Notes: generated by a model not told the origin, from the letters alone. A DNA stretch of 64,000 bases from Gleimia hominis (GCF_032085515.1 NZ_JASXSX010000001.1:1-64000), one strand, 5' to 3'; counted from the first letter of the stretch, positions 23,911 to 33,434 are shown. Made by a program: numbers and translations.

Positions 23911-25980
23911 ATGGGATGGCAAACGCTTGGACTCAAGCTTCAAAACAACATGCTCACACTGAGCGGCAGCGGTTTACAACCAGCTGCTGATAACCCCGAT
24001 GACGCCGTAGAAACCGCGGTGAACGTCCTGCAGATCGCCGCTGGCGTGGCGGTTGGTGCGGGAATCTCACTACTGGTCGGCATCGTCATCTGGTGGGTGC
24101 TGAAAATCAGTACGCGCCGCATCACTAACTTCCAACTACTGATGCGCCGCGCCAAAATCCCCTACTTCATCCTGTTTATCCTGGCTGGTGGCTGGCAGGG
24201 CCTGGATTACATCAGCGGTGTCCTCGACCCCGATAAGACGCAGAACTGGATTCCCCCAATCACCCACGTTTTGTTCATCGCTACGATCGTGGCTGCGGGG
24301 TGGATGCTGTTCAGCGCCGCATTCACCATCCAAGACATTGCGAAGCGGGGGCAGAAAACGGATCACCCGAACCGGTTGACGACGCAAGCGCAGATGTTCC
24401 GCCGAATTCTGCAGGCCCTGGTGGTGGCGGTGACCGTGATTTCGGTTATTCTCACGTTCCCGCAGGCACGGGTCGCCATGGGGTCCCTACTTGCATCCGC
24501 CGGCGTGGTTTCGCTGGTAGCTGGTATTGCCGCGCAAGACTCGTTGTCGAACACGTTCGCGGGCCTGCAGTTAACGCTCACGGACGCGTTGCGGGTTGGG
24601 GACGTGCTGGTGGTTGATGACGTTTTTTGCACTGTTGAGGAAATGACCCTCACGTACGTGGTGCTAAAGGTGTGGGATGACCGGCGGGTGATTGTGCCCT
24701 CAACCCGGTTCACCAAGAACAGTTTTGAAAACTGGACGCGGCTGCACACCAAACTGTTGGGCACCGTGTTGTTCCACTTCGATTGGACACTTCCGCTGGC
24801 GCGTTTCCGCGCGGAAGCGCGGCGCCTCATGAACCAATCTGACCTGTGGGATGGGCGCACCACGTCGATACAAGTTACGGACACAACCGCGGAGTACGTG
24901 GAGGTCCGCCTGGTGGTTTCCGCAGCGGACTCCGGGGATTTGTGGGACCTGCGGTGCTACATGCGTGAGCACCTGTTGGAGTGGGTGGTTGAGAACGCGC
25001 CCTACGCCCTCCCACGCAACCGGTGGCAGCAAGAGAAACTGGTGGAGCAAAACCGGGACCGTTCTGAAGAAGAGGTGGCGCGGCTCGCGCAGGAACTAGC
25101 GAATATTGAAAACCCGGGTGACGAGCAGCAGACCCCACCGAAGTCTTACCAGGACGCGCGAGTTAAGGCCTCTAAACGCAGGGCCGGGAAGGTGCGTAGG
25201 CGCCGGCTGCGGGGCCGGTCCGTTAAACGCGTGCCCACCCACGGAGAGGAAACGACTCAGGTGCTGAGTTTGAAGGACCTCAAGAACGTGGTGAAAATGA
25301 CGGAGCCGAACAGTAAAGAATTCCCGGTGAAGGTCAAACCGCACAATGCGCACATGACTCCTGGCGACAGCGCCAAAGTACCCGACGGCGGCAGCGTACC
25401 TGGCAGCGTACCCGACGGCGGCCACGTTTCCGGCAGCGGCGACTACTCCTCGAACGCCGACCACGCTTCCGGCAGCGGCCACTATTCATCCGAAGCTGAC
25501 CACGAAAACCCGGTAAGGAACCATGCTACCGACGCAGGCAACCCGGTCCACGTCAAGAACAGTTCGCCCCAAACCAACCACGCGGACCGGGCCGGTGCAC
25601 ATGGTCCCAACGCTGATGATGAGGCGGATACGGCAGAGGTAGAGTTGTCGAGTGACCGCATGTTCTCGGGTAGTCCGGAGGCTGAGGAGCGCTCGCAAGC
25701 GTTCAGCGGTCCGGGTAAGCAGGTGCAGCGGGAGCGGGAGCAGGCCCTCACGGGTGAACAAGAGGCCGTTAACGCGGAAACCAAGAACTCTGCGCGCGAC
25801 GCGGCTTCCAACACTGCAACAGATGCCGCGTCTGCCAAGGTTTCTGCGGAAGACGCACGCACCAAAGATTCTACAGATGCCGCGTCTAACAAGGTTTCTG
25901 CGGATGAAACGGCAATTGACGGGCCGGCATCTGCGGGTGAACGCGAGGAACAAACACGGGAACTGGATGAAAGGGGCTGA
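23911..25980 (+). CDS. MscS-family mechanosensitive channel with long acidic C-terminal tail
   Basis: A 689-residue protein. Three or four transmembrane segments (about 40-66, 84-103, 117-138, 165-185) precede the pore helix and MscS beta domain: ASAGVVSLVAGIAAQDSLSNTFAG (195-218) and LRVGDVLVVDD. The conserved domain ends near residue 385, the usual length for the small family. The last 300 residues are hydrophilic and of low complexity, with a basic patch (KRRAGKVRRRRLRGRS) and repeats such as SGSGDYSSNADHA. The ATG follows GGAAGC. The channel releases solutes on osmotic downshift; the tail could tether it to other proteins. The msrB gene follows after 3 bp. Confidence 0.88.
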   Translation: MGWQTLGLKLQNNMLTLSGSGLQPAADNPDDAVETAVNVLQIAAGVAVGAGISLLVGIVIWWVLKISTRRITNFQLLMRRAKIPYFILFILAGGWQGLDYISGVLDPDKTQNWIPPITHVLFIATIVAAGWMLFSAAFTIQDIAKRGQKTDHPNRLTTQAQMFRRILQALVVAVTVISVILTFPQARVAMGSLLASAGVVSLVAGIAAQDSLSNTFAGLQLTLTDALRVGDVLVVDDVFCTVEEMTLTYVVLKVWDDRRVIVPSTRFTKNSFENWTRLHTKLLGTVLFHFDWTLPLARFRAEARRLMNQSDLWDGRTTSIQVTDTTAEYVEVRLVVSAADSGDLWDLRCYMREHLLEWVVENAPYALPRNRWQQEKLVEQNRDRSEEEVARLAQELANIENPGDEQQTPPKSYQDARVKASKRRAGKVRRRRLRGRSVKRVPTHGEETTQVLSLKDLKNVVKMTEPNSKEFPVKVKPHNAHMTPGDSAKVPDGGSVPGSVPDGGHVSGSGDYSSNADHASGSGHYSSEADHENPVRNHATDAGNPVHVKNSSPQTNHADRAGAHGPNADDEADTAEVELSSDRMFSGSPEAEERSQAFSGPGKQVQREREQALTGEQEAVNAETKNSARDAASNTATDAASAKVSAEDARTKDSTDAASNKVSADETAIDGPASAGEREEQTRELDERG
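25429..25503 (+). repeat. 39-bp in-frame duplication in MscS tail
   Basis: Two copies of TCCGGCAGCGGC... with a 39-bp period encode SGSGDYSSNADHA and SGSGHYSSEADH. Shorter GSVPDGG repeats lie just upstream (25380-25425). Confidence 0.85.
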
Positions 25981-25983
25981 GGG

Positions 25984-26400
25984 ATGAGTGATGAACTGAA
26001 AGTAGATCCGGCAGCGGCAGCGTACACGGATGCGCAGTGGCGGCAGAAGTTGACGCCAATGGAATACCACGTGCTGCGGGAGGCCGGTACGGAACGCCCC
26101 GGCACAGGCGCGCTTTTGAACGAGAACCGGGCGGGCACGTATTTTTGTCGGGCGTGTGGGCAGAAACTGTTCCGTTCAGACGCGAAGTTTGATTCCGCGT
26201 GCGGGTGGCCTTCATTTTTTGAGGCCGAAGATGGAGCGGTGGAATACCTGCACGACGATTCGCACGGCATGGATCGCACGGAGGTGCGGTGCGCTAACTG
26301 CGGGTCGCACTTGGGCCACATTTTTGATGATGCCCCCCAAACTCCGACGGGCAAGCGGTACTGCATGAATTCCGTGTGTTTGCAGTTCCAAGCGCAGTAG
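25984..26400 (+). CDS. msrB: Peptide-methionine (R)-S-oxide reductase MsrB
   Basis: A 138-residue MsrB. The zinc-binding CxxC pairs are CRACGQ (about 54-57) and CANCGSH (about 100-103). The catalytic region GSHLGHIFDD and RYCMNSVCL near the end contain the active Cys. MsrB reduces the R epimer of methionine sulfoxide in oxidised proteins. ATG 25984 is 3 bp after the MscS stop, so the two are co-transcribed. Confidence 0.96.
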   Translation: MSDELKVDPAAAAYTDAQWRQKLTPMEYHVLREAGTERPGTGALLNENRAGTYFCRACGQKLFRSDAKFDSACGWPSFFEAEDGAVEYLHDDSHGMDRTEVRCANCGSHLGHIFDDAPQTPTGKRYCMNSVCLQFQAQ

Positions 26401-26433
26401 CCTGCGGCAACAACTAGACCTTGCGGCTGCGTT

Positions 26434-27459
26434 ATGCGCATAGTTACGTGGAATATTCAGCATGGGCGCGCGAACTTCGCTGCGTTTGAGGGAAGTTTTA
26501 CTGCGTTTGAGGGAAGTGGCGCACCCGCCCCGAAAGGCCCCGCTTTAGGCCAGCAAACACCAGCTCGAAGCGGGAATGAAATAAGGGCAGAAATTCGACA
26601 CCCGAGGGGCAGTGCGGGCCGGGTTGACGCGGACCTGTTAGCCGAAAGCGTGCGGCAGTTGGCGCGCCTGCAGCCCGACGCGATCGCGTTCCAAGAAGTG
26701 GATCGGTTTCAACCACGTTCCAACTGGTTGAACACTCCCGAGGTGATTGCCCGCGCGCTCCCTGGCTACTGGTTCCACTACGCTCCCATGTTCATCGGGT
26801 TCGCGGGTGGGCCCCGCATCGCACCCCCGCAGGTTCCAGTAGGTTCGCAGAGTGCCTTTGCTAAAGAGTGTGCCTTTGCTAAAAAGTTTTGTGCCGCGCG
26901 CCGGGTGTGTACCCACAGTTGGCCGGCCTACGGCCTCATGCTGGCACTACGTGAACCACCCGTGGCATGGAAGGTAGCGCGGTTGGGGCGAGCACCACTG
27001 CAGCGGATACCGCAACAGACCGGATGGTGGGCAAAAACCCTGGGGTGGCGGCCACTGCCTGGGCAAAATCGGAGCCTGCTGTGCGCGGTGCAGGCCGACG
27101 GCACAGTTTTCGCCACCACGCACTTAGAAGTACACGCCCCTACGGCCCGCGCGCAGCTGCGCCGCAGCCTGGAACTTCTGCAGCCACTGGGTAGCCCCGT
27201 GGTGCTGTGCGGAGACTTCAACTTGGGAGCCCAGGCGGTGCAAGCGCAACTACCGGCCGACAGCGAAGTTATCAGCGCCCCCACGTACCCTGTCGACGCA
27301 CCCACGCAGTCGTTAGATCAAGTAGTAATCACGCCCGCTCCCAAAGGTGGAACGGAGTATTTGACACCCCCAACGGAGCGTTTGACACACCCACACGCCA
27401 ACAGCGTATTGTTACCTGTATCCGACCACAGGGCATTGTACGTAGAGACCACCCAATAG
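26434..27459 (+). CDS. Endonuclease/exonuclease/phosphatase (EEP) family hydrolase
   Basis: A 341-residue protein of the EEP fold. The motifs are MRIVTWNIQHGR at the N terminus, IAFQEVDR (metal-binding Glu), FATTHLEVH, VVLCGDFNLG, and the final SDHRALYVE with the catalytic Asp-His. No signal peptide is evident. Two insertions of short repeats are visible: AAFEGSF/TAFEGSG near residues 16-30 and AFAKEC/AFAKKF near 139-150, which are unlike usual EEP sequences. The substrate (nucleic acid, phospholipid or inositol phosphate) cannot be told. A Shine-Dalgarno site is not clear. Confidence 0.8.
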   Translation: MRIVTWNIQHGRANFAAFEGSFTAFEGSGAPAPKGPALGQQTPARSGNEIRAEIRHPRGSAGRVDADLLAESVRQLARLQPDAIAFQEVDRFQPRSNWLNTPEVIARALPGYWFHYAPMFIGFAGGPRIAPPQVPVGSQSAFAKECAFAKKFCAARRVCTHSWPAYGLMLALREPPVAWKVARLGRAPLQRIPQQTGWWAKTLGWRPLPGQNRSLLCAVQADGTVFATTHLEVHAPTARAQLRRSLELLQPLGSPVVLCGDFNLGAQAVQAQLPADSEVISAPTYPVDAPTQSLDQVVITPAPKGGTEYLTPPTERLTHPHANSVLLPVSDHRALYVETTQ

Positions 27460-27502
27460 GTCTTTGACAGTCTTCAGCTGCGCAGATCAACTCCCCCTGG
27501 GA

Positions 27503-27629
27503 TGCTGGCGGCTGCGTAATCAGCGCGTCCCTTGCGCGCAAACCTGCTGGCGGCTGCGCAAACCTGCTGGCGGCTGCGTAAACCTGCGCGCGGCCGCATA
27601 AATCAGCGCGTCCCTTGCGCGCAAACCTG
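27503..27629. repeat. Compound tandem repeats between EEP and DMT genes
   Basis: A 20-bp unit CTGCTGGCGGCTGCGYAAAC appears about four times in a row (27503-27599, the last degenerate). A 29-bp unit starting AATCAGCGCGTCCCTTGCGC occurs at 27518-27546 and again at 27601-27629. All lie downstream of the EEP stop and end 4 bp before the GAAAGGA site of the next gene. Confidence 0.85.
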
Positions 27630-27645
27630 TTGCGAAAGGAGTGTC

Positions 27646-28557
27646 ATGAAATCGAGAATCCAGTTAACAGCAAATACCGCTCCCCTCCTTTTGATAGGTT
27701 CAGGTCTCACTCAGTATGTGGGCGCTGCGCTCGCGATCGTTTTATTCACTCAGGTGACACCCGCTGCGGTGGCGTGGTGGCGGGTTGCTGTGGCAGCCAC
27801 CGTTTTCATTCTTTGGCGCAGGCCCTGGCGGATGCGGCTTTCGCGGGTTGATTGGGGTCGTTCCGCTTTGTTTGGCGTGGTTATGACGCTCATGAACGTC
27901 CTGTTTTACGAAGCGATTTCCCGCATCGCACTGGGCGTTGCGGTGTCTTTAGAGTTCCTCGGCCCTGTTGCCGTTGCAGTTATGGGGTCGAAGCATTGGA
28001 CTTCACGGGTCGCAGCTGTTGCAGCGTTGGCTGGGGTGGTGTCCATTTCTGGGTTCGGCGTAAACGTTCAAGATCCGAAAACTGCCCTCGGGATCATATT
28101 CGCGTTGGGCGCTGGGGCCTGCTGGGCCGGTTACATCGTGTTGGGGCAGCGGATCGCTTCGCAGCGTTCCGGGATTGATTCCTTGGCAATAGGCACGTTA
28201 GCGGGAGCGGTCGTTTTCCTTCCGTTTTGCGTTACGCAGATTCCGAAGGTAGTGGCGTCCCCCGTTTTGATTGGCGCGGTTTTGGGGGTGGGCTTACTGT
28301 CCACTGTGGTGCCTTATTCGCTTGAGGCACTAGCCATGTCTAAAGTTCACGCGTCCGTGTTCGCACTGCTCACGGCTTTGCTGCCCGCCACGAGCCTGCT
28401 GGTGGGGGCGGTGGCTTTGCAGCAGTTCCCGGCATGGCCTTCAGTGGCTGGTTTGATTCTGATTTCACTGGCGGTAGCGGTTGCGTCACGCGACACCACG
28501 CAGGGAGCACAGAACGCTCGCGAAGTAATTGAGAATGCGGAAGGAATATCGGATTAA
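27646..28557 (+). CDS. EamA/DMT-family transporter (RhtA-like)
   Basis: A 303-residue protein with ten predicted membrane helices and two EamA repeats. The segment ALGVAVSLEFLGPVAVAVMGSK is typical of the RhtA subgroup, which exports threonine, homoserine or related metabolites. ATG 27646 has GAAAGGA 5 nt upstream, so the open frame further upstream, which runs through repeats, is not used. Confidence 0.88.
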   Translation: MKSRIQLTANTAPLLLIGSGLTQYVGAALAIVLFTQVTPAAVAWWRVAVAATVFILWRRPWRMRLSRVDWGRSALFGVVMTLMNVLFYEAISRIALGVAVSLEFLGPVAVAVMGSKHWTSRVAAVAALAGVVSISGFGVNVQDPKTALGIIFALGAGACWAGYIVLGQRIASQRSGIDSLAIGTLAGAVVFLPFCVTQIPKVVASPVLIGAVLGVGLLSTVVPYSLEALAMSKVHASVFALLTALLPATSLLVGAVALQQFPAWPSVAGLILISLAVAVASRDTTQGAQNAREVIENAEGISD

Positions 28558-28725
28558 GGAAAACTGTGGCCCATAGCATTTTGATAATGATTTGATAACT
28601 TTATTGTCCCAATTCGTCTAAAACCACCACTATGACTAGAAACCGTTGTGGTGTATCGCTAGCGTAGTATTTGTTCGAACTACTTCGAGAGCATGCTTAT
28701 GCGTGCAAAGTTAAGGAGAGTAACT

Positions 28726-28986
28726 ATGGGATACTCACTAATCGGATACATTGTTGCCGGTGCTATTATTGGTGCTCTTGCCCGCCTGTTCATGAAGGGC
28801 AAGCAACCTTTGGGGATCGTTTGGACGATCATCCTCGGTGCTTTGGGCGCGTTCCTGGGTGGCTGGATCACCGGTTTGTTCATGAATAACAACAGTGGTT
28901 TCATCGCCTGGGTGGTGGCCATTATCGTTTCTATCGGTTTGATCTCCGCCTACTTGGGGATCACGAACAAGAACGCTGGACAGTAG
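28726..28986 (+). CDS. GlsB/YeaQ/YmgE family small membrane protein
   Basis: An 86-residue protein with three hydrophobic segments rich in Gly and the family pattern IVAGAIIGALARLFMKG..GIVWTIILGALGAFLGGWI. Members are called transglycosylase-associated or stress-response proteins; the molecular role is not settled. ATG 28726 follows AAGGAGAG. A strong terminator is at 29003, so it is monocistronic. Confidence 0.9.
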   Translation: MGYSLIGYIVAGAIIGALARLFMKGKQPLGIVWTIILGALGAFLGGWITGLFMNNNSGFIAWVVAIIVSIGLISAYLGITNKNAGQ

Positions 28987-29002
28987 TTTCCACGCTCTAA
29001 AA

Positions 29003-29057
29003 GTGGCCCGTCAGGCTCTAACCCAACTGGGTTTCAGCCTGGCGGGTCACTCGTTTT
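29003..29057 (+). terminator. Rho-independent terminator
   Basis: GTGGCCCGTCAGGCT (29003-29017) pairs with AGCCTGGCGGGTCAC (29036-29050) with G-U pairs, followed by TCGTTTTT. It lies after the GlsB-like gene. Confidence 0.88.
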
Positions 29058-29145
29058 TGTTACAGCGCCTGGACATGGTAAATTTTCCAGGTAGCTACGG
29101 CTCAGGTGTTCACCTACTCCAGTTGGCGCAGGTAAGCGCAAACCC

Positions 29146-29156
29146 GGGTGGCACCG
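29146..29156 (+). promoter_or_regulatory. T-box-like motif GGGTGGCACCG before tRNA-Lys
   Basis: The 11-mer matches the T-box antiterminator core GGGTGGNACCG. It lies 13 nt before tRNA-Lys with no terminator or synthetase gene after it, so it is more likely chance or part of the tRNA leader. Confidence 0.2.
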
Positions 29157-29169
29157 AAAGGCAAGTAGC

Positions 29170-29242
29170 GGGCCTATAGCTCAATTGGCAGAGCAACGGA
29201 CTTTTAATCCGTGGGTTCGGGGTTCGATTCCCCGTGGGCCCA
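29170..29242 (+). tRNA. tRNA-Lys (TTT)
   Basis: Cloverleaf GGGCCTATAGCTCAATTGG..., anticodon loop CTTTTAA giving TTT, T arm GGGTTCGATTCCC. Acceptor GGGCCTA pairs with TGGGCCC. No encoded CCA. Confidence 0.95.
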
Positions 29243-29442
29243 CAATCCCCGCGTGAACAACGCGGGGTTTTGTTCTACTCCCCCGCGGATTTTGTTTTAA
29301 TCCCCTCGGAGTTTTGTTGCCCCCCGCCCAGGGCTTCGAAGAAAGTACCTCAAGTTCTAATATCGACTTCCAACCATGGTGGCTCTTGGGCACGCGCCGG
29401 AGCGGTTGCCGCCAGCCCCTAACCAAGCCGTATGCTTTAACC

Positions 29443-30903
29443 ATGGGCTTATTGGAACCAGTATCGACGCCAGAAGACGCGATTGTGACCGCGCGTGGCC
29501 TCACGAAAATTTATGGTAAAGGCGACGCCGCAGTACAGGCGTTGCATGATGTTGACGTGCAGATTGGACGCGGGCAGTTCACCGCGATCATGGGGCCATC
29601 GGGCTCTGGTAAATCCACTTTGATGCACTGTCTGGCGGGTTTAGATTCCATTAATGAGGGTCATTTGGAACTCGATGGAACTACCGTGTCGAAAATGTCG
29701 CAGCGTAAACTCACGAAGTTGCGGCGCGACAAAATCGGGTTCATCTTCCAAACTTTCAACCTGATTCCCACGTTGAATGCGAAAGAGAACATTCTGCTGC
29801 CCGCCAAAATTGCGAAACAAAAAGTTGATCCGAAGCGGTTCAACCAGGTGGTGGACGCAGTTGGGTTACGTGAGCGCTTAACGCACCGCCCCGCGGAGCT
29901 GTCGGGTGGGCAGCAGCAGCGGGTGGCGTGTGCCCGCGCGCTGGTGAGTGAACCAGCTGTTATTTTTGCCGACGAACCGACGGGGAACTTGGATTCGAAC
30001 GCTTCCGCGCAAGTACTGCGTTTTCTTCGCAGTGCGGTTGACGAGTTCGGGCAGACCGTGGTGATGGTGACCCATGAGCCAGATGCGGCAGCTTGGGCCG
30101 ATCGGATCCTCTTCTTAGTTGATGGGCAGGTGGTAGCCCAGTTGACGCAGCCGAACCGCGACCGCGTGTTGGAGGCACTGCGCGAACTCGGTTCCGACGA
30201 CGAGCCTGAACCGACGGCAGGTTCCACTGCAGCTCAGACCCCGGCCTCGACGGCCGCCGAAACAAACGCAGCGGCCACCAATGGAGCAGGAACGCCAAAT
30301 ACCACTGGTGCGCACTCCGCCGATGCTTCCAATACAGACGTTCCGCCTACCTCTAACGCAGGGGCTCCACTAACCTCCGATACGGATGCTCCGCCAACCT
30401 CTGATACAGACGCTCCGCTGCCCACTGGTACAGGTGGGCGGCCAAGCAGTCAGCCAGGTCCTCAAGCACGAAATACGCTGGTGGACGCGCAGTTACCGGG
30501 CGAAACCCTAGACCAGACGCTGCGCAGACTAGCGCCCGCAGGCGAGTTGGAGCCGGAAGCGGCCCGCGTGGTGGATGCGGCGCAAGAAATCTTGGCGAAC
30601 CTACCTGGTTCTGTTGTTCCGGAGGAAGAGGACCCGGTGACCGGCTCGATCCCGGTTGTGCCCCGCAATGGCAAGCACCTGAACGAACCTCAAGAAAATC
30701 CGGTGAGCGATACGAGGGAAACTGAGGAAATACGCGCCGCAGGCACTGAAACGAATGCCGCAGGCACTGAGGAAATACGCGCCGCAGGCACTGAGGAAAC
30801 GAATGCCGCAGGCACTGAAACGAATGCCGCAGGCACTGAGGAACCACACGCCACAGACGCTGAGGAGACGCACACGGTAGACACCGAGGAGACACAATCG
30901 TGA
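29443..30903 (+). CDS. MacB/LolD-type ABC exporter ATPase with long repeat tail
   Basis: A 486-residue protein. Residues 1-255 form a LolD/MacB/FtsE-class ATPase: Walker A GPSGSGKST (47-55), Q-loop FQTFNLIP, signature LSGGQQQR, Walker B VIFADEPTGNLDS and VTHEPDAA. The remaining 230 residues are not part of the ATPase. They hold an Ala/Thr/Pro/Asp-rich linker with 8-residue repeats (TSDTDAPP), a short ordered patch (ETLDQTLRRLAPAGELEPEAARVVDAAQEIL), and a tail of EEIRAAGT/ETNAAGT repeats. ATG 29443 is only 7 nt after a TATGCT box, so the mRNA may be nearly leaderless. The stop overlaps the permease GTG, so the two form one exporter. Confidence 0.9.
   Translation: MGLLEPVSTPEDAIVTARGLTKIYGKGDAAVQALHDVDVQIGRGQFTAIMGPSGSGKSTLMHCLAGLDSINEGHLELDGTTVSKMSQRKLTKLRRDKIGFIFQTFNLIPTLNAKENILLPAKIAKQKVDPKRFNQVVDAVGLRERLTHRPAELSGGQQQRVACARALVSEPAVIFADEPTGNLDSNASAQVLRFLRSAVDEFGQTVVMVTHEPDAAAWADRILFLVDGQVVAQLTQPNRDRVLEALRELGSDDEPEPTAGSTAAQTPASTAAETNAAATNGAGTPNTTGAHSADASNTDVPPTSNAGAPLTSDTDAPPTSDTDAPLPTGTGGRPSSQPGPQARNTLVDAQLPGETLDQTLRRLAPAGELEPEAARVVDAAQEILANLPGSVVPEEEDPVTGSIPVVPRNGKHLNEPQENPVSDTRETEEIRAAGTETNAAGTEEIRAAGTEETNAAGTETNAAGTEEPHATDAEETHTVDTEETQS
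30721..30850 (+). repeat. In-frame 21/24-bp repeats at the ATPase C terminus
   Basis: Alternating units encode EEIRAAGTE and TNAAGTE, at least five copies in total, with DNA identity close to 100 percent. A second repeat set (24-bp, TSDTDAPP/TSDTDAPL) lies at about 30370-30425. Confidence 0.9.
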
Positions 30904-33434
30904 TTAAACTCGCGCTGCGAGACGTGACGGGTAACTTCACCCGTTTTATCGTCACCATTTTGTCCGTCGTGCTGGGTGTCGCGTTCCTGTCGGGCACACT
31001 CGCGCTGCGCGCGAACCTGTCCGACACCCTGTCACAAGCCCTGTCGCAAACCGTTTCCGGCACGCTCCACGTTGAGGGCAAGAAGCTCGGGAAGCAAGAA
31101 AGCCCGCGCGCAAAAGTGCCTGCGAACCTCGTGGATCAGATCAAAGAGGTAGATGGCGTTCAAACCGTGCGGGCGCAGTACATGGTGCCCGTAACTGTGC
31201 TGGGCAAAGACGACGTCCCCCAGTCGAACGGCGGCGGGTTCATCACCGCTTTGCTGTCTGCACCAACTGGCTTCCAACCCTGGACGTTCGACGGCCCCGA
31301 ACCAACTGAAGAAAACGACGTCACCCTAGAAGCCTCGTACGCAAAACGCCTGGGCAAACACACCGGCGACACTCTCACGTTCGTGATACAGGGCAAAAAG
31401 CATGAGGCACACATAGTTTCCACCGCCACCACGGGTAAACCAATTACCCTCATGAACGCGATAATGATGCCGCAAGAACATCTGAAAGCGTACGTGTCGG
31501 ACCCGAGTATGGTGCAAAGCATTTCGATTCAAACTAAGTCGGGTGCAAACGTGCAGCAGGTGAAGAAGGCGGTTGTCGACAAGGTGGGCAGCAACCTGGA
31601 TGTACGCACAACCGCGCAGGTGGTGGACGCGCGGAACCAGGCGATGGATACGGCGCTCGCGTTCGCGACCACGCTGCTGCTCGTGTTTATTGTGATCGCG
31701 CTGGGCGTGTCCACCTTTATTATTGCCAACACGTTCACGATGGCGGTGAAGGCCCGGCAGAAACAGTACGCGTACCTGCGGGCAGCGGGGGCGTCGCCGG
31801 GGCAGATTTTTGCGACCGTTGCGCTGCAGGCACTGTTCATCGGTGTGATCGGTTCCGCGATCGGCTTGCTGGCTGGGAACGGGCTACTGTGGGCGGCGCA
31901 AACCGGGTTGGAATACTTGGGGCTTGAGGCCGAATCCTCCCCGTTCTTGTCCACCCACATCATTGTGATCTCCATGATCGTGGGCACACTGGTGACCGTG
32001 GTGGGCGCCATTATTCCTGCACGCGAGGCCGCGAACACCCCACCTGTGGAAGCGATGCGCGAAGTTTCGGGTGTGCGCGAACCGTCATTAAGACTGCGCT
32101 CCACCTTGGGTTTCATTGGAATCGTCGGGGGGCTCGCGTGCTTGTGGATGGGGGCGAAGCAAATCACTTCTTACCCAGGTACCCTGCTTGGAGTTGGCTC
32201 TGTCGCACTGCTTCTTGGGGTTCTGGCGGCTTCCCCGCTGCTAGTTAAGGTCATCATTGGCGCGTTGGGTGCGCCTCTGCGGGTAACGGGCCCACTCACC
32301 GCGCGGTTAGCGGTGGGCAACACGATCCGGAATCCGCGCCGCACCGCAGCTACCGCGGGCGCATTGTTCGTTGGTATGGCCCTGGTTGCAGCCGGGATGG
32401 TGATTGTTGACTCGGTGCGTACTTCCACGGAAGACGCGGTGCGCAGCGAAGTTAAGGCCGACCTTGTGATCAGTTCGCAAACCGGGATGGAACGCATTAG
32501 TGACGAACAGGTGGACAAGATTCGTTCAGCTGCTGGCGTTGGGCAGGTTAGCGCTGATTACCAGGCTTCCCTCACGCCAATAATTACGAATGAATCGCCT
32601 GAGGAACCGACCCCCACAGTGTTTTTAGCGGCTAACCCCGATCAGTTGAAAGCCGACTACAACATGGAGTTCACTGAAGGTGGTTTGAACGCGCTTTCTG
32701 AGGGCAAGATTGCGGTACCGAAAACGTTCGCGACCACTCAGAAGTTGAAGCTGGGCGACGAACTGACGCTGCTGACGGATAAGGGTCCGCAAAAAGTGGC
32801 GGTCGGGGCAATCACGGACTCCACGTCGGGCGGACAATCGCTGCTTATTGACAGTAAGAAAGCGAAAGACCTGGGAATGACGATGATGGGGCGCACCACC
32901 GTACTTGTGCGGGTCGCGGACGGAGCTAAAGTTGCGGACGTGAAATCGACGTTGCAGCACGACCTGAAGGATGCGTACACGCTGACGGTATCGGATAAGG
33001 CGGATATGGTTGGCCAGATCGGCACGTATTTGAATATGGTGCTCGGCGTGCTGTACGCGCTGGTGGGCCTGTCGATTGTGATTGCGGTGCTGGGGATTTT
33101 GAACACGCTGGGGCTTTCTGTTTCGGAACGCGCCCCAGAGATCGCATTGCTGAAAGCGATTGGGTATTCGCGGGTAGCGAACGGGGCGATGATAACCGTT
33201 GAAGCGGTTCTGACTGCCCTGTATGGCACGATCCTGGGGATTGCTGCGGGCGTGGCGTGTGGCAGTGCTCTGGTGGTGTACTTGAAGGATTCTGGGATCT
33301 CTACCCTGTCGATACCCTGGCCGACCGTTGGTTGGGTGCTGCTCGCCGCGGTTGGGGTGGGGCTGGTGGCCGCTGTTCTACCGGCTATCCGCGCCGCAAA
33401 CCAACCGATGCTTGCCACTATCGCCGCGGAGTAA
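30900..33434 (+). CDS. MacB/FtsX-type ABC transporter permease
   Basis: An 844-residue permease with a FtsX duplication. It has an N-terminal helix (about 12-32), a MacB_PCD extracytoplasmic domain, three helices (about 257-365), a linker with a helix pair (about 400-455), a second helix at about 480-500, a second periplasmic-like domain, and three C-terminal helices (about 715-830). GTG 30900 overlaps the ATPase TGA by 4 bp. Such pairs export lipids, peptides or macrolides or release envelope signals; the substrate here is unknown. The absence of an adhesin/MacA-type partner is normal in Gram-positives. Confidence 0.92.
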   Translation: MIKLALRDVTGNFTRFIVTILSVVLGVAFLSGTLALRANLSDTLSQALSQTVSGTLHVEGKKLGKQESPRAKVPANLVDQIKEVDGVQTVRAQYMVPVTVLGKDDVPQSNGGGFITALLSAPTGFQPWTFDGPEPTEENDVTLEASYAKRLGKHTGDTLTFVIQGKKHEAHIVSTATTGKPITLMNAIMMPQEHLKAYVSDPSMVQSISIQTKSGANVQQVKKAVVDKVGSNLDVRTTAQVVDARNQAMDTALAFATTLLLVFIVIALGVSTFIIANTFTMAVKARQKQYAYLRAAGASPGQIFATVALQALFIGVIGSAIGLLAGNGLLWAAQTGLEYLGLEAESSPFLSTHIIVISMIVGTLVTVVGAIIPAREAANTPPVEAMREVSGVREPSLRLRSTLGFIGIVGGLACLWMGAKQITSYPGTLLGVGSVALLLGVLAASPLLVKVIIGALGAPLRVTGPLTARLAVGNTIRNPRRTAATAGALFVGMALVAAGMVIVDSVRTSTEDAVRSEVKADLVISSQTGMERISDEQVDKIRSAAGVGQVSADYQASLTPIITNESPEEPTPTVFLAANPDQLKADYNMEFTEGGLNALSEGKIAVPKTFATTQKLKLGDELTLLTDKGPQKVAVGAITDSTSGGQSLLIDSKKAKDLGMTMMGRTTVLVRVADGAKVADVKSTLQHDLKDAYTLTVSDKADMVGQIGTYLNMVLGVLYALVGLSIVIAVLGILNTLGLSVSERAPEIALLKAIGYSRVANGAMITVEAVLTALYGTILGIAAGVACGSALVVYLKDSGISTLSIPWPTVGWVLLAAVGVGLVAAVLPAIRAANQPMLATIAAE

